Shown here: in pieces, positions 27,101 to 42,000 of the stretch
Numbering within the stretch: the first letter of the stretch is position 1
Layout of the letters: each line of letters begins with the position of its first letter
Assembly (NCBI GenBank): GCA_037349105.1
Contig: JAYJMM010000094.1
Coordinates: 1,612,001-1,676,000 of the forward strand
Source of the DNA: Limnomonas spitsbergensis
Lineage: Eukaryota; Chlorophyta; Chlorophyceae; Chlamydomonadales
Direction: 5' to 3'
Length of the DNA stretch: 64,000 nt
Made by a program: the position numbers and the translations under genes
Notes under the pieces: generated by a model
Seen by the model: the letters and a program-made list of their open reading frames with translations, nothing else
Told to the model about the DNA's origin: nothing
Databases searched by the model: none

Positions 27101-30010
27101 AGCAAAACAGGCCTCATTGCTCAGCAGCCCTAGGGTGGAGGATTTCTGGACAGAGGGTGGCCTGGCTGGGATGTCCTACCAGTTGCTCCATACTTGCAGC
27201 AGCCCAATAATTTTTGTGCAGTCATAATAGTCCTAGCCTGGGGGCATCTGTAACTCTGTTCATAATCTCCAGGGGATGTGTAATTCAAGCAAAACAGGCC
27301 TCATTGCTCAGCAGCCCTAGGGTGGAGGATTTCTGGACAGAGGGTGGCATGGCTGGGATGTCCTACCAGTTGCTCCATACTTGCAGCAGCCCAATAATTT
27401 TTGTGCAGTCATAATAGATCCTAGCTGGGGGCATCTGTAACTCTGCTTCATAATCTCCAGGGGATGTTGTAATTCAAGCAAAACAGGCCTCATTGCTCAG
27501 CAGCCCTAGGGTGGAGGATTTCTGGACAAGAGGGTGGCCTGGCTGGGATGTCCTACCAGTTGCTCCATACTTGCAGCAGCCCAATATTTTGTGTGCAGTC
27601 ATAATAGTCCCTAGCTGGGGGCATCTGTAACTCTGTTCATAATCTCCAGGGATGTGTCATTCAAGCAAAACAGGCCTCATTGCTCAGCAGCCCTAGGGGT
27701 GGAGGATTTTCTGGACAGAGGGTGGCCTGGCTGGGATGTCCTACCAGTTGCTCCATACTTGCAGCAGCCCAATAATTTGTGTGCAGTCATAATAGTCCTA
27801 GCTAGGGGCATCTGTAACTCTGTTCATAATCTCCAGGGGATGTGTCATTCAAGCAAAACAGGCCCCATTGCTCAGCAGCCCTAAGGTGGAGGATTTCTGG
27901 ACAGAGGGTGGCCTGGCTGGGATGTCCTACCAGTTGCTCCATACTTGCAGCAGCCCAATATTTTTGTGTGCAGTCATAATAGTCCTAGCTGGGGGCATCG
28001 GTAACTCTGTTCATAATCTCCAGGGGATGTGTAATTCAAGCAAAACAGGCCTCATTGCTCAGCAGCCCTAGGGTGGAGGATTTCTGGACAGAGGGTGGCC
28101 TGGCTGGGATGTCCTACCAGTTGCTCCATACTTGCAGCAGCCCAATATTTTTGTGTGCAGTCATAATAGTCCTAGCTAGGGGCATCTGTAACTCTGTTCA
28201 TAATCTCCAGGGGATGTGTCATTCAAGCAAAACAGGCCTCATTGCTCAGCAGCCCTAGGGTGGAGGATTTCTGGACAGAGGGTGGCCTGGCTGGGATGTC
28301 CTACCAGTTGCCTCCATACTTGCAGCAGCCCAATATTTTTGTGTGCAGTCATAATAGTCCTAGCTAGGGGCATCTGTAACTCTGTTCATAATCTCCAGGG
28401 GATGTGTAATTCAAGCAAAACAGGCCTCATTGCTTCAGCAGCCCTAGGGTGGAGGATTTCTGGACAGAGGGTGGCCTGGCTGGGATGTCTACCAGTGCTC
28501 ATACTTGCAGCAGCCCAATATTTTTTGTGCAGTCATAATAGTCCTAGCTGGGGCATCTGTAACTCTGTTCATAATCTCCAGGGGATGTGGTCATCAAGCC
28601 AAACAGGCCTCATTGCTCAGCAGCCCTAGGTGGAGGATTTCTGGACAGAGGGTGGCCTGGCTGGGATTGTCCTACCAGTTGCTCCATACTTGCAGCAGCC
28701 CAATATTTTTGTGTGCAGTCATAATAGTCCTAGCTGGGGCATCTGTAACTCTGTTCATAATCTCCAGGGGATGTGTAATTCAAGCAAAACAGGCCTCATT
28801 GCTCAGCAGCCCTAGGGTGGAGGATTTCTGGACAGAGGGTGGCCTGGCTGGGATGTCCTACCAGTTGCTCCATACTTGCAGCAGCCCAATAATTTTTTGT
28901 GCAGTCATAATATCCTAGCTGGGGGCATCTGTAACTCTGTTCATAATCTCCAGGGGATGTGTAATTCAAGCAAAACAGGCCTCATTGCTCAGCAGCCCTA
29001 GGGTGGAGGATTTCTGGACAGAGGGTGGCCTGGCTGGGATGTCCCTACCAGTTGCTCCATACTTGCAGCAGCCCAATATTTTGTGTGCAGTCATAATAGT
29101 CCTAGCTGGGGGCATCTGTAACTCTGTTCATAATCTCCAGGGGATGTGTCAATTCAAGCAAAACAGGCCTCATTGATCAGCAGCCCTAGGGTGGAGGATT
29201 TCTGGACAGAGGGTGGCCTGGCTGGGATGTCCTACCAGTTGCTCCATACTTGCAGCAGCCCAATATTTTGTGTGCAGTCATAATAGTCCTAGCTAGGGGG
29301 CAATCTGTAACTCTGTCATAATCTCCAGGGGATGTGTCATTCAAGCAAAACAGGCCTCATTGCCTCAGCAGCCCTAGGGTGGAGGATTTCTGGACAGAGG
29401 GTGGCCTGGCTGGGATGTCCTACCAGTTGCTCCATACTTGCAGCAGCCCAATAATTTTTGTGCAGTCATAATAGTCCTAGCTGGGGGCATCTGTAACTCT
29501 GTTCATAATCTCCAGGGGATGTGTAATTCAAGCAAAACAGGCCTCATTGCTCAGCAGCCCTAGGGTGGAGGATTTCTGGACAGAGGGTGGCCTGGCTGGG
29601 ATGTCCTACCAGTTGCTCCATACTTGCAGCAGCCCAATAATTTTTGTGCAGTCATAATAGTCCTAGCTGGGGGCATCTGTAACTCTGCTTCATAATCTCC
29701 AGGGGATGTGTAATTCAAGCAAAACAGCCTCATTGCTCAGGCAGCCCTAGGGTGGAGGATTTCTGGACAGAGGGTGGCCTGGCTGGATGTCCTACCAGTT
29801 GCTCCATACTTGCAGCATACCAATAATTTTTGTGCGTCATAATAGTCCTAGCTGGGGCATCTTTAACTCTGTTCATAATCTCCAGGGATTGTGTAATTCA
29901 AGCAAAACAGGCTCATTGCTCCTAGGCAGCCACTAGGGTGGAGGATTTCTGGACAGAGGTGGCCTGGCTGGGGATGTCCTACCAGTTGCTCCATACTTGC
30001 AGCAGCCCAA
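24121..30010. repeat. Satellite sub-block 4: heavily perturbed units
   Basis: About 32 units in which nearly every unit has private changes. Examples are GGCCTCCATTG (24127), GATGGTCCCTACC (24373), TTCTGGACAGGAGG (25276), TGTTAACTCTGTTCATATC (25381), GACACGAGGTGG (25466), GACAGGTGTGCGCC (26214) and TGTGCGTCAT (29831). Many are one-base gains or losses; some are substitutions. The only CpGs I found in the whole satellite lie here (25186, 25469, 26224, 27999, 29835). Period and orientation are kept. This may be an older, less homogenised block or a stretch of low-accuracy consensus. Confidence 0.75.
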
Positions 30011-33000
30011 TAATTTGTGTGCAGTCATAATAGTCCTAGCTGGGGGCATCTGTAACTCTGTTCATAATCTCCAGGGGATGTGTCATTCAAGCAAAACAGG
30101 CCTCATTGCTCAGCAGCCCTAGGGTGGAGGATTTCTGGACAGAGGGTGGCCTGGCTGGGATGTCCTACCAGTTGCTCCATACTTGCAGCAGCCCAATAAT
30201 TTTGTGTGCAGTCATAATAGTCCTAGCTGGGGGCATCTGTAACTCTGTTCATAATCTCCAGGGGATGTGTCATTCAAGCAAAACAGGCCTCATTGCTCAG
30301 CAGCCCTAGGGTGGAGGATTTCTGGACAGAGGGTGGCCTGGCTGGGATGTCCTACCAGTTGCTCCATACTTGCAGCAGCCCAATATTTTTGTGTGCAGTC
30401 ATAATAGTCCTAGCTAGGGGCATCTGTAACTCTGTTCATAATCTCCAGGGGATGTGTAATTCAAGCAAAACAGGCCTCATTGCTCAGCAGCCCTAGGGTG
30501 GAGGATTTCTGGACAGAGGGTGGCCTGGCTGGGATGTCCTACCAGTTGCTCCATACTTGCAGCAGCCCAATAATTTTTGTGCAGTCATAATAGTCCTAGC
30601 TGGGGGCATCTGTAACTCTGTTCATAATCTCCAGGGGATGTGTAATTCAAGCAAAACAGGCCTCATTGCTCAGCAGCCCTAGGGTGGAGGATTTCTGGAC
30701 AGAGGGTGGCCTGGCTGGGATGTCCTACCAGTTGCTCCATACTTGCAGCAGCCCAATATTTTGTGTGCAGTCATAATAGTCCTAGCTGGGGGCATCTGTA
30801 ACTCTGTTCATAATCTCCAGGGGATGTGTCATTCAAGCAAAACAGGCCTCATTGCTCAGCAGCCCTAGGGTGGAGGATTTCTGGACAGAGGGTGGCCTGG
30901 CTGGGATGTCCTACCAGTTGCTCCATACTTGCAGCAGCCCAATATTTTGTGTGCAGTCATAATAGTCCTAGCTGGGGGCATCTGTAACTCTGTTCATAAT
31001 CTCCAGGGGATGTGTAATTCAAGCAAAACAGGCCTCATTGCTCAGCAGCCCTAGGGTGGAGGATTTCTGGACAGAGGGTGGCCTGGCTGGGATGTCCTAC
31101 CAGTTGCTCCATACTTGCAGCAGCCCAATAATTTTTGTGCAGTCATAATAGTCCTAGCTGGGGGCATCTGTAACTCTGTTCATAATCTCCAGGGGATGTG
31201 TAATTCAAGCAAAACAGGCCTCATTGCTCAGCAGCCCTAGGGTGGAGGATTTCTGGACAGAGGGTGGCCTGGCTGGGATGTCCTACCAGTTGCTCCATAC
31301 TTGCAGCAGCCCAATAATTTTTGTGCAGTCATAATAGTCCTAGCTGGGGGCATCTGTAACTCTGTTCATAATCTCCAGGGGATGTGTCATTCAAGCAAAA
31401 CAGGCCTCATTGCTCAGCAGCCCTAGGGTGGAGGATTTCTGGACAGAGGGTGGCCTGGCTGGGATGTCCTACCAGTTGCTCCATACTTGCAGCAGCCCAA
31501 TATTTTGTGTGCAGTCATAATAGTCCTAGCTGGGGGCATCTGTAACTCTGTTCATAATCTCCAGGGGATGTGTCATTCAAGCAAAACAGGCCTCATTGCT
31601 CAGCAGCCCTAGGGTGGAGGATTTCTGGACAGAGGGTGGCCTGGCTGGGATGTCCTACCAGTTGCTCCATACTTGCAGCAGCCCAATAATTTTTGTGCAG
31701 TCATAATAGTCCTAGCTGGGGGCATCTGTAACTCTGTTCATAATCTCCAGGGGATGTGTAATTCAAGCAAAACAGGCCTCATTGCTCAGCAGCCCTAGGG
31801 TGGAGGATTTCTGGACAGAGGGTGGCCTGGCTGGGATGTCCTACCAGTTGCTCCATACTTGCAGCAGCCCAATAATTTGTGTGCAGTCATAATAGTCCTA
31901 GCTGGGGGCATCTGTAACTCTGTTCATAATCTCCAGGGGATGTGTCATTCAAGCAAAACAGGCCTCATTGCTCAGCAGCCCTAGGGTGGAGGATTTCTGG
32001 ACAGAGGGTGGCCTGGCTGGGATGTCCTACCAGTTGCTCCATACTTGCAGCAGCCCAATATTTTGTGTGCAGTCATAATAGTCCTAGCTGGGGGCATCTG
32101 TAACTCTGTTCATAATCTCCAGGGGATGTGTCATTCAAGCAAAACAGGCCTCATTGCTCAGCAGCCCTAGGGTGGAGGATTTCTGGACAGAGGGTGGCCT
32201 GGCTGGGATGTCCTACCAGTTGCTCCATACTTGCAGCAGCCCAATATTTTGTGTGCAGTCATAATAGTCCTAGCTGGGGGCATCTGTAACTCTGTTCATA
32301 ATCTCCAGGGGATGTGTCATTCAAGCAAAACAGGCCTCATTGCTCAGCAGCCCTAGGGTGGAGGATTTCTGGACAGAGGGTGGCCTGGCTGGGATGTCCT
32401 ACCAGTTGCTCCATACTTGCAGCAGCCCAATATTTTGTGTGCAGTCATAATAGTCCTAGCTAGGGGCATCTGTAACTCTGTTCATAATCTCCAGGGGATG
32501 TGTCATTCAAGCAAAACAGGCCTCATTGCTCAGCAGCCCTAGGGTGGAGGATTTCTGGACAGAGGGTGGCCTGGCTGGGATGTCCTACCAGTTGCTCCAT
32601 ACTTGCAGCAGCCCAATATTTTGTGTGCAGTCATAATAGTCCTAGCTGGGGGCATCTGTAACTCTGTTCATAATCTCCAGGGGATGTGTAATTCAAGCAA
32701 AACAGGCCTCATTGCTCAGCAGCCCTAGGGTGGAGGATTTCTGGACAGAGGGTGGCCTGGCTGGGATGTCCTACCAGTTGCTCCATACTTGCAGCAGCCC
32801 AATATTTTGTGTGCAGTCATAATAGTCCTAGCTAGGGGGCATCTGTAACTCTGTTCATAATCTCCAGGGGATGTGTCATTCAAGCAAAACAGGCCTCATT
32901 GCTCAGCAGCCCTAGGGTGGAGGATTTCTGGACAGAGGGTGGCCTGGCTGGGATGTCCTACCAGTTGCTCCATACTTGCAGCAGCCCAATAATTTTGTGT

Positions 33001-36000
33001 GCAGTCATAATAGTCCTAGCTGGGGCATCTGTAACTCTGTTCATAATCTCCAGGGGATGTGTCATTCAAGCAAAACAGGCCTCATTGCTCAGCAGCCCTA
33101 GGGTGGAGGATTTCTGGACAGAGGGTGGCCTGGCTGGGATGTCCTACCAGTTGCTCCATACTTGCAGCAGCCCAATATTTTTGTGTGCAGTCATAATAGT
33201 CCTAGCTGGGGGCATCTGTAACTCTGTTCATAATCTCCAGGGGATGTGTAATTCAAGCAAAACAGGCCTCATTGCTCAGCAGCCCTAGGGTGGAGGATTT
33301 CTGGACAGAGGGTGGCCTGGCTGGGATGTCCTACCAGTTGCTCCATACTTGCAGCAGCCCAATATTTTGTGTGCAGTCATAATAGTCCTAGCTGGGGGCA
33401 TCTGTAACTCTGTTCATAATCTCCAGGGGATGTGTCATTCAAGCAAAACAGGCCTCATTGCTCAGCAGCCCTAGGGTGGAGGATTTCTGGACAGAGGGTG
33501 GCCTGGCTGGGATGTCCTACCAGTTGCTCCATACTTGCAGCAGCCCAATAATTTTTGTGTGCAGTCATAATAGTCCTAGCTGGGGGCATCTGTAACTCTG
33601 TTCATAATCTCCAGGGGATGTGTAATTCAAGCAAAACAGGCCTCATTGCTCAGCAGCCCTAGGGTGGAGGATTTCTGGACAGAGGGTGGCCTGGCTGGGA
33701 TGTCCTACCAGTTGCTCCATACTTGCAGCAGCCCAATAATTTTTGTGCAGTCATAATAGTCCTAGCTGGGGGCATCTGTAACTCTGTTCATAATCTCCAG
33801 GGGATGTGTAATTCAAGCAAAACAGGCCTCATTGCTCAGCAGCCCTAGGGTGGAGGATTTCTGGACAGAGGGTGGCCTGGCTGGGATGTCCTACCAGTTG
33901 CTCCATACTTGCAGCAGCCCAATAATTTGTGTGCAGTCATAATAGTCCTAGCTGGGGGCATCTGTAACTCTGTTCATAATCTCCAGGGGATGTGTCATTC
34001 AAGCAAAACAGGCCTCATTGCTCAGCAGCCCTAGGGTGGAGGATTTCTGGACAGAGGGTGGCCTGGCTGGGATGTCCTACCAGTTGCTCCATACTTGCAG
34101 CAGCCCAATATTTTGTGTGCAGTCATAATAGTCCTAGCTGGGGGCATCTGTAACTCTGTTCATAATCTCCAGGGGATGTGTCATTCAAGCAAAACAGGCC
34201 TCATTGCTCAGCAGCCCTAGGGTGGAGGATTTCTGGACAGAGGGTGGCCTGGCTGGGATGTCCTACCAGTTGCTCCATACTTGCAGCAGCCCAATAATTT
34301 TGTGTGCAGTCATAATAGTCCTAGCTGGGGGCATCTGTAACTCTGTTCATAATCTCCAGGGGATGTGTAATTCAAGCAAAACAGGCCTCATTGCTCAGCA
34401 GCCCTAGGGTGGAGGATTTCTGGACAGAGGGTGGCCTGGCTGGGATGTCCTACCAGTTGCTCCATACTTGCAGCAGCCCAATATTTTGTGTGCAGTCATA
34501 ATAGTCCTAGCTGGGGGCATCTGTAACTCTGTTCATAATCTCCAGGGGATGTGTCATTCAAGCAAAACAGGCCTCATTGCTCAGCAGCCCTAGGGTGGAG
34601 GATTTCTGGACAGAGGGTGGCCTGGCTGGGATGTCCTACCAGTTGCTCCATACTTGCAGCAGCCCAATATTTTGTGTGCAGTCATAATAGTCCTAGCTGG
34701 GGGCATCTGTAACTCTGTTCATAATCTCCAGGGGATGTGTCATTCAAGCAAAACAGGCCTCATTGCTCAGCAGCCCTAGGGTGGAGGATTTCTGGACAGA
34801 GGGTGGCCTGGCTGGGATGTCCTACAGTTGCTCCATACTTGCAGCAGCCCAATAATTTTTTGTGCAGTCATAATAGTCCTAGCTGGGGGCATCTGTAACT
34901 CTGTTCATAATCTCCAGGGGATGTGTAATTCAAGCAAAACAGGCCTCATTGCTCAGCAGCCCTAGGGTGGAGGATTTCTGGACAGAGGGTGGCCTGGCTG
35001 GGATGTCCTACCAGTTGCTCCATACTTGCAGCAGCCCAATATTTTGTGTGCAGTCATAATAGTCCTAGCTGGGGGCATCTGTAACTCTGTTCATAATCTC
35101 CAGGGGATGTGTCATTCAAGCAAAACAGGCCTCATTGCTCAGCAGCCCTAGGGTGGAGGATTTCTGGACAGAGGGTGGCCTGGCTGGGATGTCCTACCAG
35201 TTGCTCCATACTTGCAGCAGCCCAATATTTTTGTGTGCAGTCATAATAGTCCTAGCTGGGGGCATCTGTAACTCTGTTCATAATCTCCAGGGGATGTGTA
35301 ATTCAAGCAAAACAGGCCTCATTGCTCAGCAGCCCTAGGGTGGAGGATTTCTGGACAGAGGGTGGCCTGGCTGGGATGTCCTACCAGTTGCTCCATACTT
35401 GCAGCAGCCCAATAATTTTTGTGCAGTCATAATAGTCCTAGCTGGGGGCATCTGTAACTCTGTTCATAATCTCCAGGGGATGTGTAATTCAAGCAAAACA
35501 GGCCTCATTGCTCAGCAGCCCTAGGGTGGAGGATTTCTGGACAGAGGGTGGCCTGGCTGGGATGTCCTACCAGTTGCTCCATACTTGCAGCAGCCCAATA
35601 TTTTGTGTGCAGTCATAATAGTCCTAGCTGGGGGCATCTGTAACTCTGTTCATAATCTCCAGGGGATGTGTAATTCAAGCAAAACAGGCCTCATTGCTCA
35701 GCAGCCCTAGGGTGGAGGATTTCTGGACAGAGGGTGGCCTGGCTGGGATGTCCTACCAGTTGCTCCATACTTGCAGCAGCCCAATATTTTGTGTGCAGTC
35801 ATAATAGTCCTAGCTGGGGGCATCTGTAACTCTGTTCATAATCTCCAGGGGATGTGTAATTCAAGCAAAACAGGCCTCATTGCTCAGCAGCCCTAGGGTG
35901 GAGGATTTCTGGACAGAGGGTGGCCTGGCTGGGATGTCCTACCAGTTGCTCCATACTTGCAGCAGCCCAATAATTTTTGTGCAGTCATAATAGTCCTAGC

Positions 36001-39000
36001 TGGGGGCATCTGTAACTCTGTTCATAATCTCCAGGGGATGTGTCATTCAAGCAAAACAGGCCTCATTGCTCAGCAGCCCTAGGGTGGAGGATTTCTGGAC
36101 AGAGGGTGGCCTGGCTGGGATGTCCTACCAGTTGCTCCATACTTGCAGCAGCCCAATAATTTTTGTGCAGTCATAATAGTCCTAGCTGGGGGCATCTGTA
36201 ACTCTGTTCATAATCTCCAGGGGATGTGTCATTCAAGCAAAACAGGCCTCATTGCTCAGCAGCCCTAGGGTGGAGGATTTCTGGACAGAGGGTGGCCTGG
36301 CTGGGATGTCCTACCAGTTGCTCCATACTTGCAGCAGCCCAATATTTTGTGTGCAGTCATAATAGTCCTAGCTGGGGGCATCTGTAACTCTGTTCATAAT
36401 CTCCAGGGGATGTGTCATTCAAGCAAAACAGGCCTCATTGCTCAGCAGCCCTAGGGTGGAGGATTTCTGGACAGAGGGTGGCCTGGCTGGGATGTCCTAC
36501 CAGTTGCTCCATACTTGCAGCAGCCAATAATTTTTGTGTGCAGTCATAATAGTCCTAGCTGGGGGCATCTGTAACTCTGTTCATAATCTCCAGGGGATTG
36601 TGTAATTCAAGCAAAACAGGCCTCATTGCTCAGCAGCCCTAGGGTGGAGGATTTCTGGACAGAGGGTGGCCTGGCTGGGATGTCCTACCAGTTGCTCCAT
36701 ACTTGCAGCAGCCCAATATTTTGTGTGCAGTCATAATAGTCCTAGCTGGGGGCATCTGTAACTCTGTTCATAATCTCCAGGGGATGTGTAATTCAAGCAA
36801 AACAGGCCTCATTGCTCAGCAGCCCTAGGGTGGAGGATTTCTGGACAGAGGGTGGCCTGGCTGGGATGTCCTACCAGTTGCTCCATACTTGCAGCAGCCC
36901 AATAATTTTTGTGCAGTCATAATAGTCCTAGCTGGGGGCATCTGTAACTCTGTTCATAATCTCCAGGGGATGTGTAATTCAAGCAAAACAGGCCTCATTG
37001 CTCAGCAGCCCTAGGGTGGAGGATTTCTGGACAGAGGGTGGCCTGGCTGGGATGTCCTACCAGTTGCTCCATACTTGCAGCAGCCCAATATTTGTGTGCA
37101 GTCATAATAGTCCTAGCTGGGGGCATCTGTAACTCTGTTCATAATCTCCAGGGGATGTGTAATTCAAGCAAAACAGGCCTCATTGCTCAGCAGCCCTAGG
37201 GTGGAGGATTTCTGGACAGAGGGTGGCCTGGCTGGGATGTCCTACCAGTTGCTCCATACTTGCAGCAGCCCAATATTTTGTGTGCAGTCATAATAGTCCT
37301 AGCTGGGGGCATCTGTAACTCTGTTCATAATCTCCAGGGGATGTGTCATTCAAGCAAAACAGGCCTCATTGCTCAGCAGCCCTAGGGTGGAGGATTTCTG
37401 GACAGAGGGTGGCCTGGCTGGGATGTCCTACCAGTTGCTCCATACTTGCAGCAGCCCAATAATTTTGTGTGCAGTCATAATAGTCCTAGCTGGGGGCATC
37501 TGTAACTCTGTTCATAATCTCCAGGGGATGTGTAATTCAAGCAAAACAGGCCTCATTGCTCAGCAGCCCTAGGGTGGAGGATTTCTGGACAGAGGGTGGC
37601 CTGGCTGGGATGTCCTACCAGTTGCTCCATACTTGCAGCAGCCCAATAATTTTTGTGCAGTCATAATAGTCCTAGCTGGGGGCATCTGTAACTCTGTTCA
37701 TAATCTCCAGGGGATGTGTAATTCAAGCAAAACAGGCCTCATTGCTCAGCAGCCCTAGGGTGGAGGATTTCTGGACAGAGGGTGGCCTGGCTGGGATGTC
37801 CTACCAGTTGCTCCATACTTGCAGCAGCCCAATAATTTTGTGTGCAGTCATAATAGTCCTAGCTGGGGGCATCTGTAACTCTGTTCATAATCTCCAGGGG
37901 ATGTGTAATTCAAGCAAAACAGGCCTCATTGCTCAGCAGCCCTAGGGTGGAGGATTTCTGGACAGAGGGTGGCCTGGCTGGGATGTCCTACCAGTTGCTC
38001 CATACTTGCAGCAGCCCAATATTTGTGTGCAGTCATAATAGTCCTAGCTGGGGGCATCTGTAACTCTGTTCATAATCTCCAGGGGATGTGTAATTCAAGC
38101 AAAACAGGCCTCATTGCTCAGCAGCCCTAGGGTGGAGGATTTCTGGACAGAGGGTGGCCTGGCTGGGATGTCCTACCAGTTGCTCCATACTTGCAGCAGC
38201 CCAATATTTTGTGTGCAGTCATAATAGTCCTAGCTGGGGGCATCTGTAACTCTGTTCATAATCTCCAGGGGATGTGTCATTCAAGCAAAACAGGCCTCAT
38301 TGCTCAGCAGCCCTAGGGTGGAGGATTTCTGGACAGAGGGTGGCCTGGCTGGGATGTCCTACCAGTTGCTCCATACTTGCAGCAGCCCAATAATTTTTGT
38401 GCAGTCATAATAGTCCTAGCTGGGGGCATCTGTAACTCTGTTCATAATCTCCAGGGGATGTGTAATTCAAGCAAAACAGGCCTCATTGCTCAGCAGCCCT
38501 AGGGTGGAGGATTTCTGGACAGAGGGTGGCCTGGCTGGGATGTCCTACCAGTTGCTCCATACTTGCAGCAGCCCAATATTTTGTGTGCAGTCATAATAGT
38601 CCTAGCTGGGGGCATCTGTAACTCTGTTCATAATCTCCAGGGGATGTGTCATTCAAGCAAAACAGGCCTCATTGCTCAGCAGCCCTAGGGTGGAGGATTT
38701 CTGGACAGAGGGTGGCCTGGCTGGGATGTCCTACCAGTTGCTCCATACTTGCAGCAGCCCAATATTTTGTGTGCAGTCATAATAGTCCTAGCTGGGGGCA
38801 TCTGTAACTCTGTTCATAATCTCCAGGGGATGTGTAATTCAAGCAAAACAGGCCTCATTGCTCAGCAGCCCTAGGGTGGAGGATTTCTGGACAGAGGGTG
38901 GCCTGGCTGGGATGTCCTACCAGTTGCTCCATACTTGCAGCAGCCCAATATTTTTGTGCAGTCATAATAGTCCTAGCTGGGGGCATCTGTAACTCTGTTC

Positions 39001-42000
39001 ATAATCTCCAGGGGATGTGTCATTCAAGCAAAACAGGCCTCATTGCTCAGCAGCCCTAGGGTGGAGGATTTCTGGACAGAGGGTGGCCTGGCTGGGATGT
39101 CCTACCAGTTGCTCCATACTTGCAGCAGCCCAATATTTTGTGTGCAGTCATAATAGTCCTAGCTGGGGCATCTGTAACTCTGTTCATAATCTCCAGGGGA
39201 TGTGTCATTCAAGCAAAACAGGCCTCATTGCTCAGCAGCCCTAGGGTGGAGGATTTCTGGACAGAGGGTGGCCTGGCTGGGATGTCCTACCAGTTGCTCC
39301 ATACTTGCAGCAGCCCAATAATTTTGTGTGCAGTCATAATAGTCCTAGCTGGGGGCATCTGTAACTCTGTTCATAATCTCCAGGGGATGTGTAATTCAAG
39401 CAAAACAGGCCTCATTGCTCAGCAGCCCTAGGGTGGAGGATTTCTGGACAGAGGGTGGCCTGGCTGGGATGTCCTACCAGTTGCTCCATACTTGCAGCAG
39501 CCCAATAATTTTTGTGCAGTCATAATAGTCCTAGCTGGGGGCATCTGTAACTCTGTTCATAATCTCCAGGGGATGTGTAATTCAAGCAAAAACAGGCCTC
39601 ATTGCTCAGCAGCCCTAGGGTGGAGGATTTCTGGACAGAGGGTGGCCTGGCTGGGATGTCCTACCAGTTGCTCCATACTTGCAGCAGCCAATATTTGTGT
39701 GCAGTCATAATATTCCTAGCTGGGGCATCTGTAACTCTGTTCATAATCTCCAGGGGATGTGTAATTCAAGCAAAACAGGCCTCATTGCTCAGCAGCCCTA
39801 GGGTGGAGGATTTCTGGACAGAGGGTGGCCTGGCTGGGATGTCCTACCAGTTGCTCCATACTTGCAGCAGCCCAATAATTTTGTGTGCAGTCATAATAGT
39901 CCTAGCTGGGGGCATCTGTAACTCTGTTCATAATCTCCAGGGGATGTGTAATTCAAGCAAAACAGGCCTCATTGCTCAGCAGCCCTAGGGTGGAGGATTT
40001 CTGGACAGAGGGTGGCCTGGCTGGGATGTCCTACCAGTTGCTCCATACTTGCAGCAGCCCAATAATTTTTGTGCAGTCATAATAGTCCTAGCTGGGGGCA
40101 TCTGTAACTCTGTTCATAATCTCCAGGGGATGTGTAATTCAAGCAAAACAGGCCTCATTGCTCAGCAGCCCTAGGGTGGAGGATTTCTGGACAGAGGGTG
40201 GCCTGGCTGGGATGTCCTACCAGTTGCTCCATACTTGCAGCAGCCCAATAATTTGTGTGCAGTCATAATAGTCCTAGCTGGGGGCATCTGTAACTCTGTT
40301 CATAATCTCCAGGGGATGTGTAATTCAAGCAAAACAGGCCTCATTGCTCAGCAGCCCTAGGGTGGAGGATTCTGGACAGAGGGTGGCCTGGCTGGGATGT
40401 CCTACCAGTTGCTCCATACTTGCAGCAGCCCAATATTTGTGTGCAGTCATAATAGTCCTAGCTGGGGCATCTGTAACTCTGTTCATAATCTCCAGGGGAT
40501 GTGTAATTCAAGCAAAACAGGCCTCATTGCTCAGCAGCCCTAGGGTGGAGGATTTCTGGACAGAGGGTGGCCTGGCTGGGATGTCCTACCAGTTGCTCCA
40601 TACTTGCAGCAGCCCAATAATTTGTGTGCAGTCATAATAGTCCTAGCTGGGGGCATCTGTAACTCTGTTCATAATCTCCAGGGGATGTGTAATTCAAGCA
40701 AAACAGGCCTCATTGCTCAGCAGCCCTAGGGTGGAGGATTTCTGGACAGAGGGTGGCCTGGCTGGGATGTCCTACCAGTTGCTCCATACTTGCAGCAGCC
40801 CAATATTTTGTGTGCAGTCATAATAGTCCTAGCTGGGGGCATCTGTAACTCTGTTCATAATCTCCAGGGGATGTGTCATTCAAGCAAAACAGGCCTCATT
40901 GCTCAGCAGCCCTAGGGTGGAGGATTTCTGGACAGAGGGTGGCCTGGCTGGGATGTCCTACCAGTTGCTCCATACTTGCAGCAGCCCAATATTTTGTGTG
41001 CAGTCATAATAGTCCTAGCTGGGGGCATCTGTAACTCTGTTCATAATCTCCAGGGGATGTGTAATTCAAGCAAAACAGGCCTCATTGCTCAGCAGCCCTA
41101 GGGTGGAGGATTTCTGGACAGAGGGTGGCCTGGCTGGGATGTCCTACCAGTTGCTCCATACTTGCAGCAGCCCAATATTTTGTGTGCAGTCATAATAGTC
41201 CTAGCTGGGGGCATCTGTAACTCTGTTCATAATCTCCAGGGGATGTGTAATTCAAGCAAAACAGGCCTCATTGCTCAGCAGCCCTAGGGTGGAGGATTTC
41301 TGGACAGAGGGTGGCCTGGCTGGGATGTCCTACCAGTTGCTCCATACTTGCAGCAGCCCAATATTTTTGTGCAGTCATAATAGTCCTAGCTGGGGGCATC
41401 TGTAACTCTGTTCATAATCTCCAGGGGATGTGTAATTCAAGCAAAACAGGCCTCATTGCTCAGCAGCCCTAGGGTGGAGGATTTCTGGACAGAGGGTGGC
41501 CTGGCTGGGATGTCCTACCAGTTGCTCCATACTTGCAGCAGCCCAATATTTTGTGTGCAGTCATAATAGTCCTAGCTGGGGGCATCTGTAACTCTGTTCA
41601 TAATCTCCAGGGGATGTGTAATTCAAGCAAAACAGGCCTCATTGCTCAGCAGCCCTAGGGTGGAGGATTTCTGGACAGAGGGTGGCCTGGCTGGGATGTC
41701 CTACCAGTTGCTCCATACTTGCAGCAGCCCAATAATTTTTGTGCAGTCATAATAGTCCTAGCTGGGGGCATCTGTAACTCTGTTCATAATCTCCAGGGGA
41801 TGTGTAATTCAAGCAAAACAGGCCTCATTGCTCAGCAGCCCTAGGGTGGAGGATTTCTGGACAGAGGGTGGCCTGGCTGGGATGTCCTACCAGTTGCTCC
41901 ATACTTGCAGCAGCCCAATATTTTGTGTGCAGTCATAATAGTCCTAGCTGGGGGCATCTGTAACTCTGTTCATAATCTCCAGGGGATGTGTCATTCAAGC

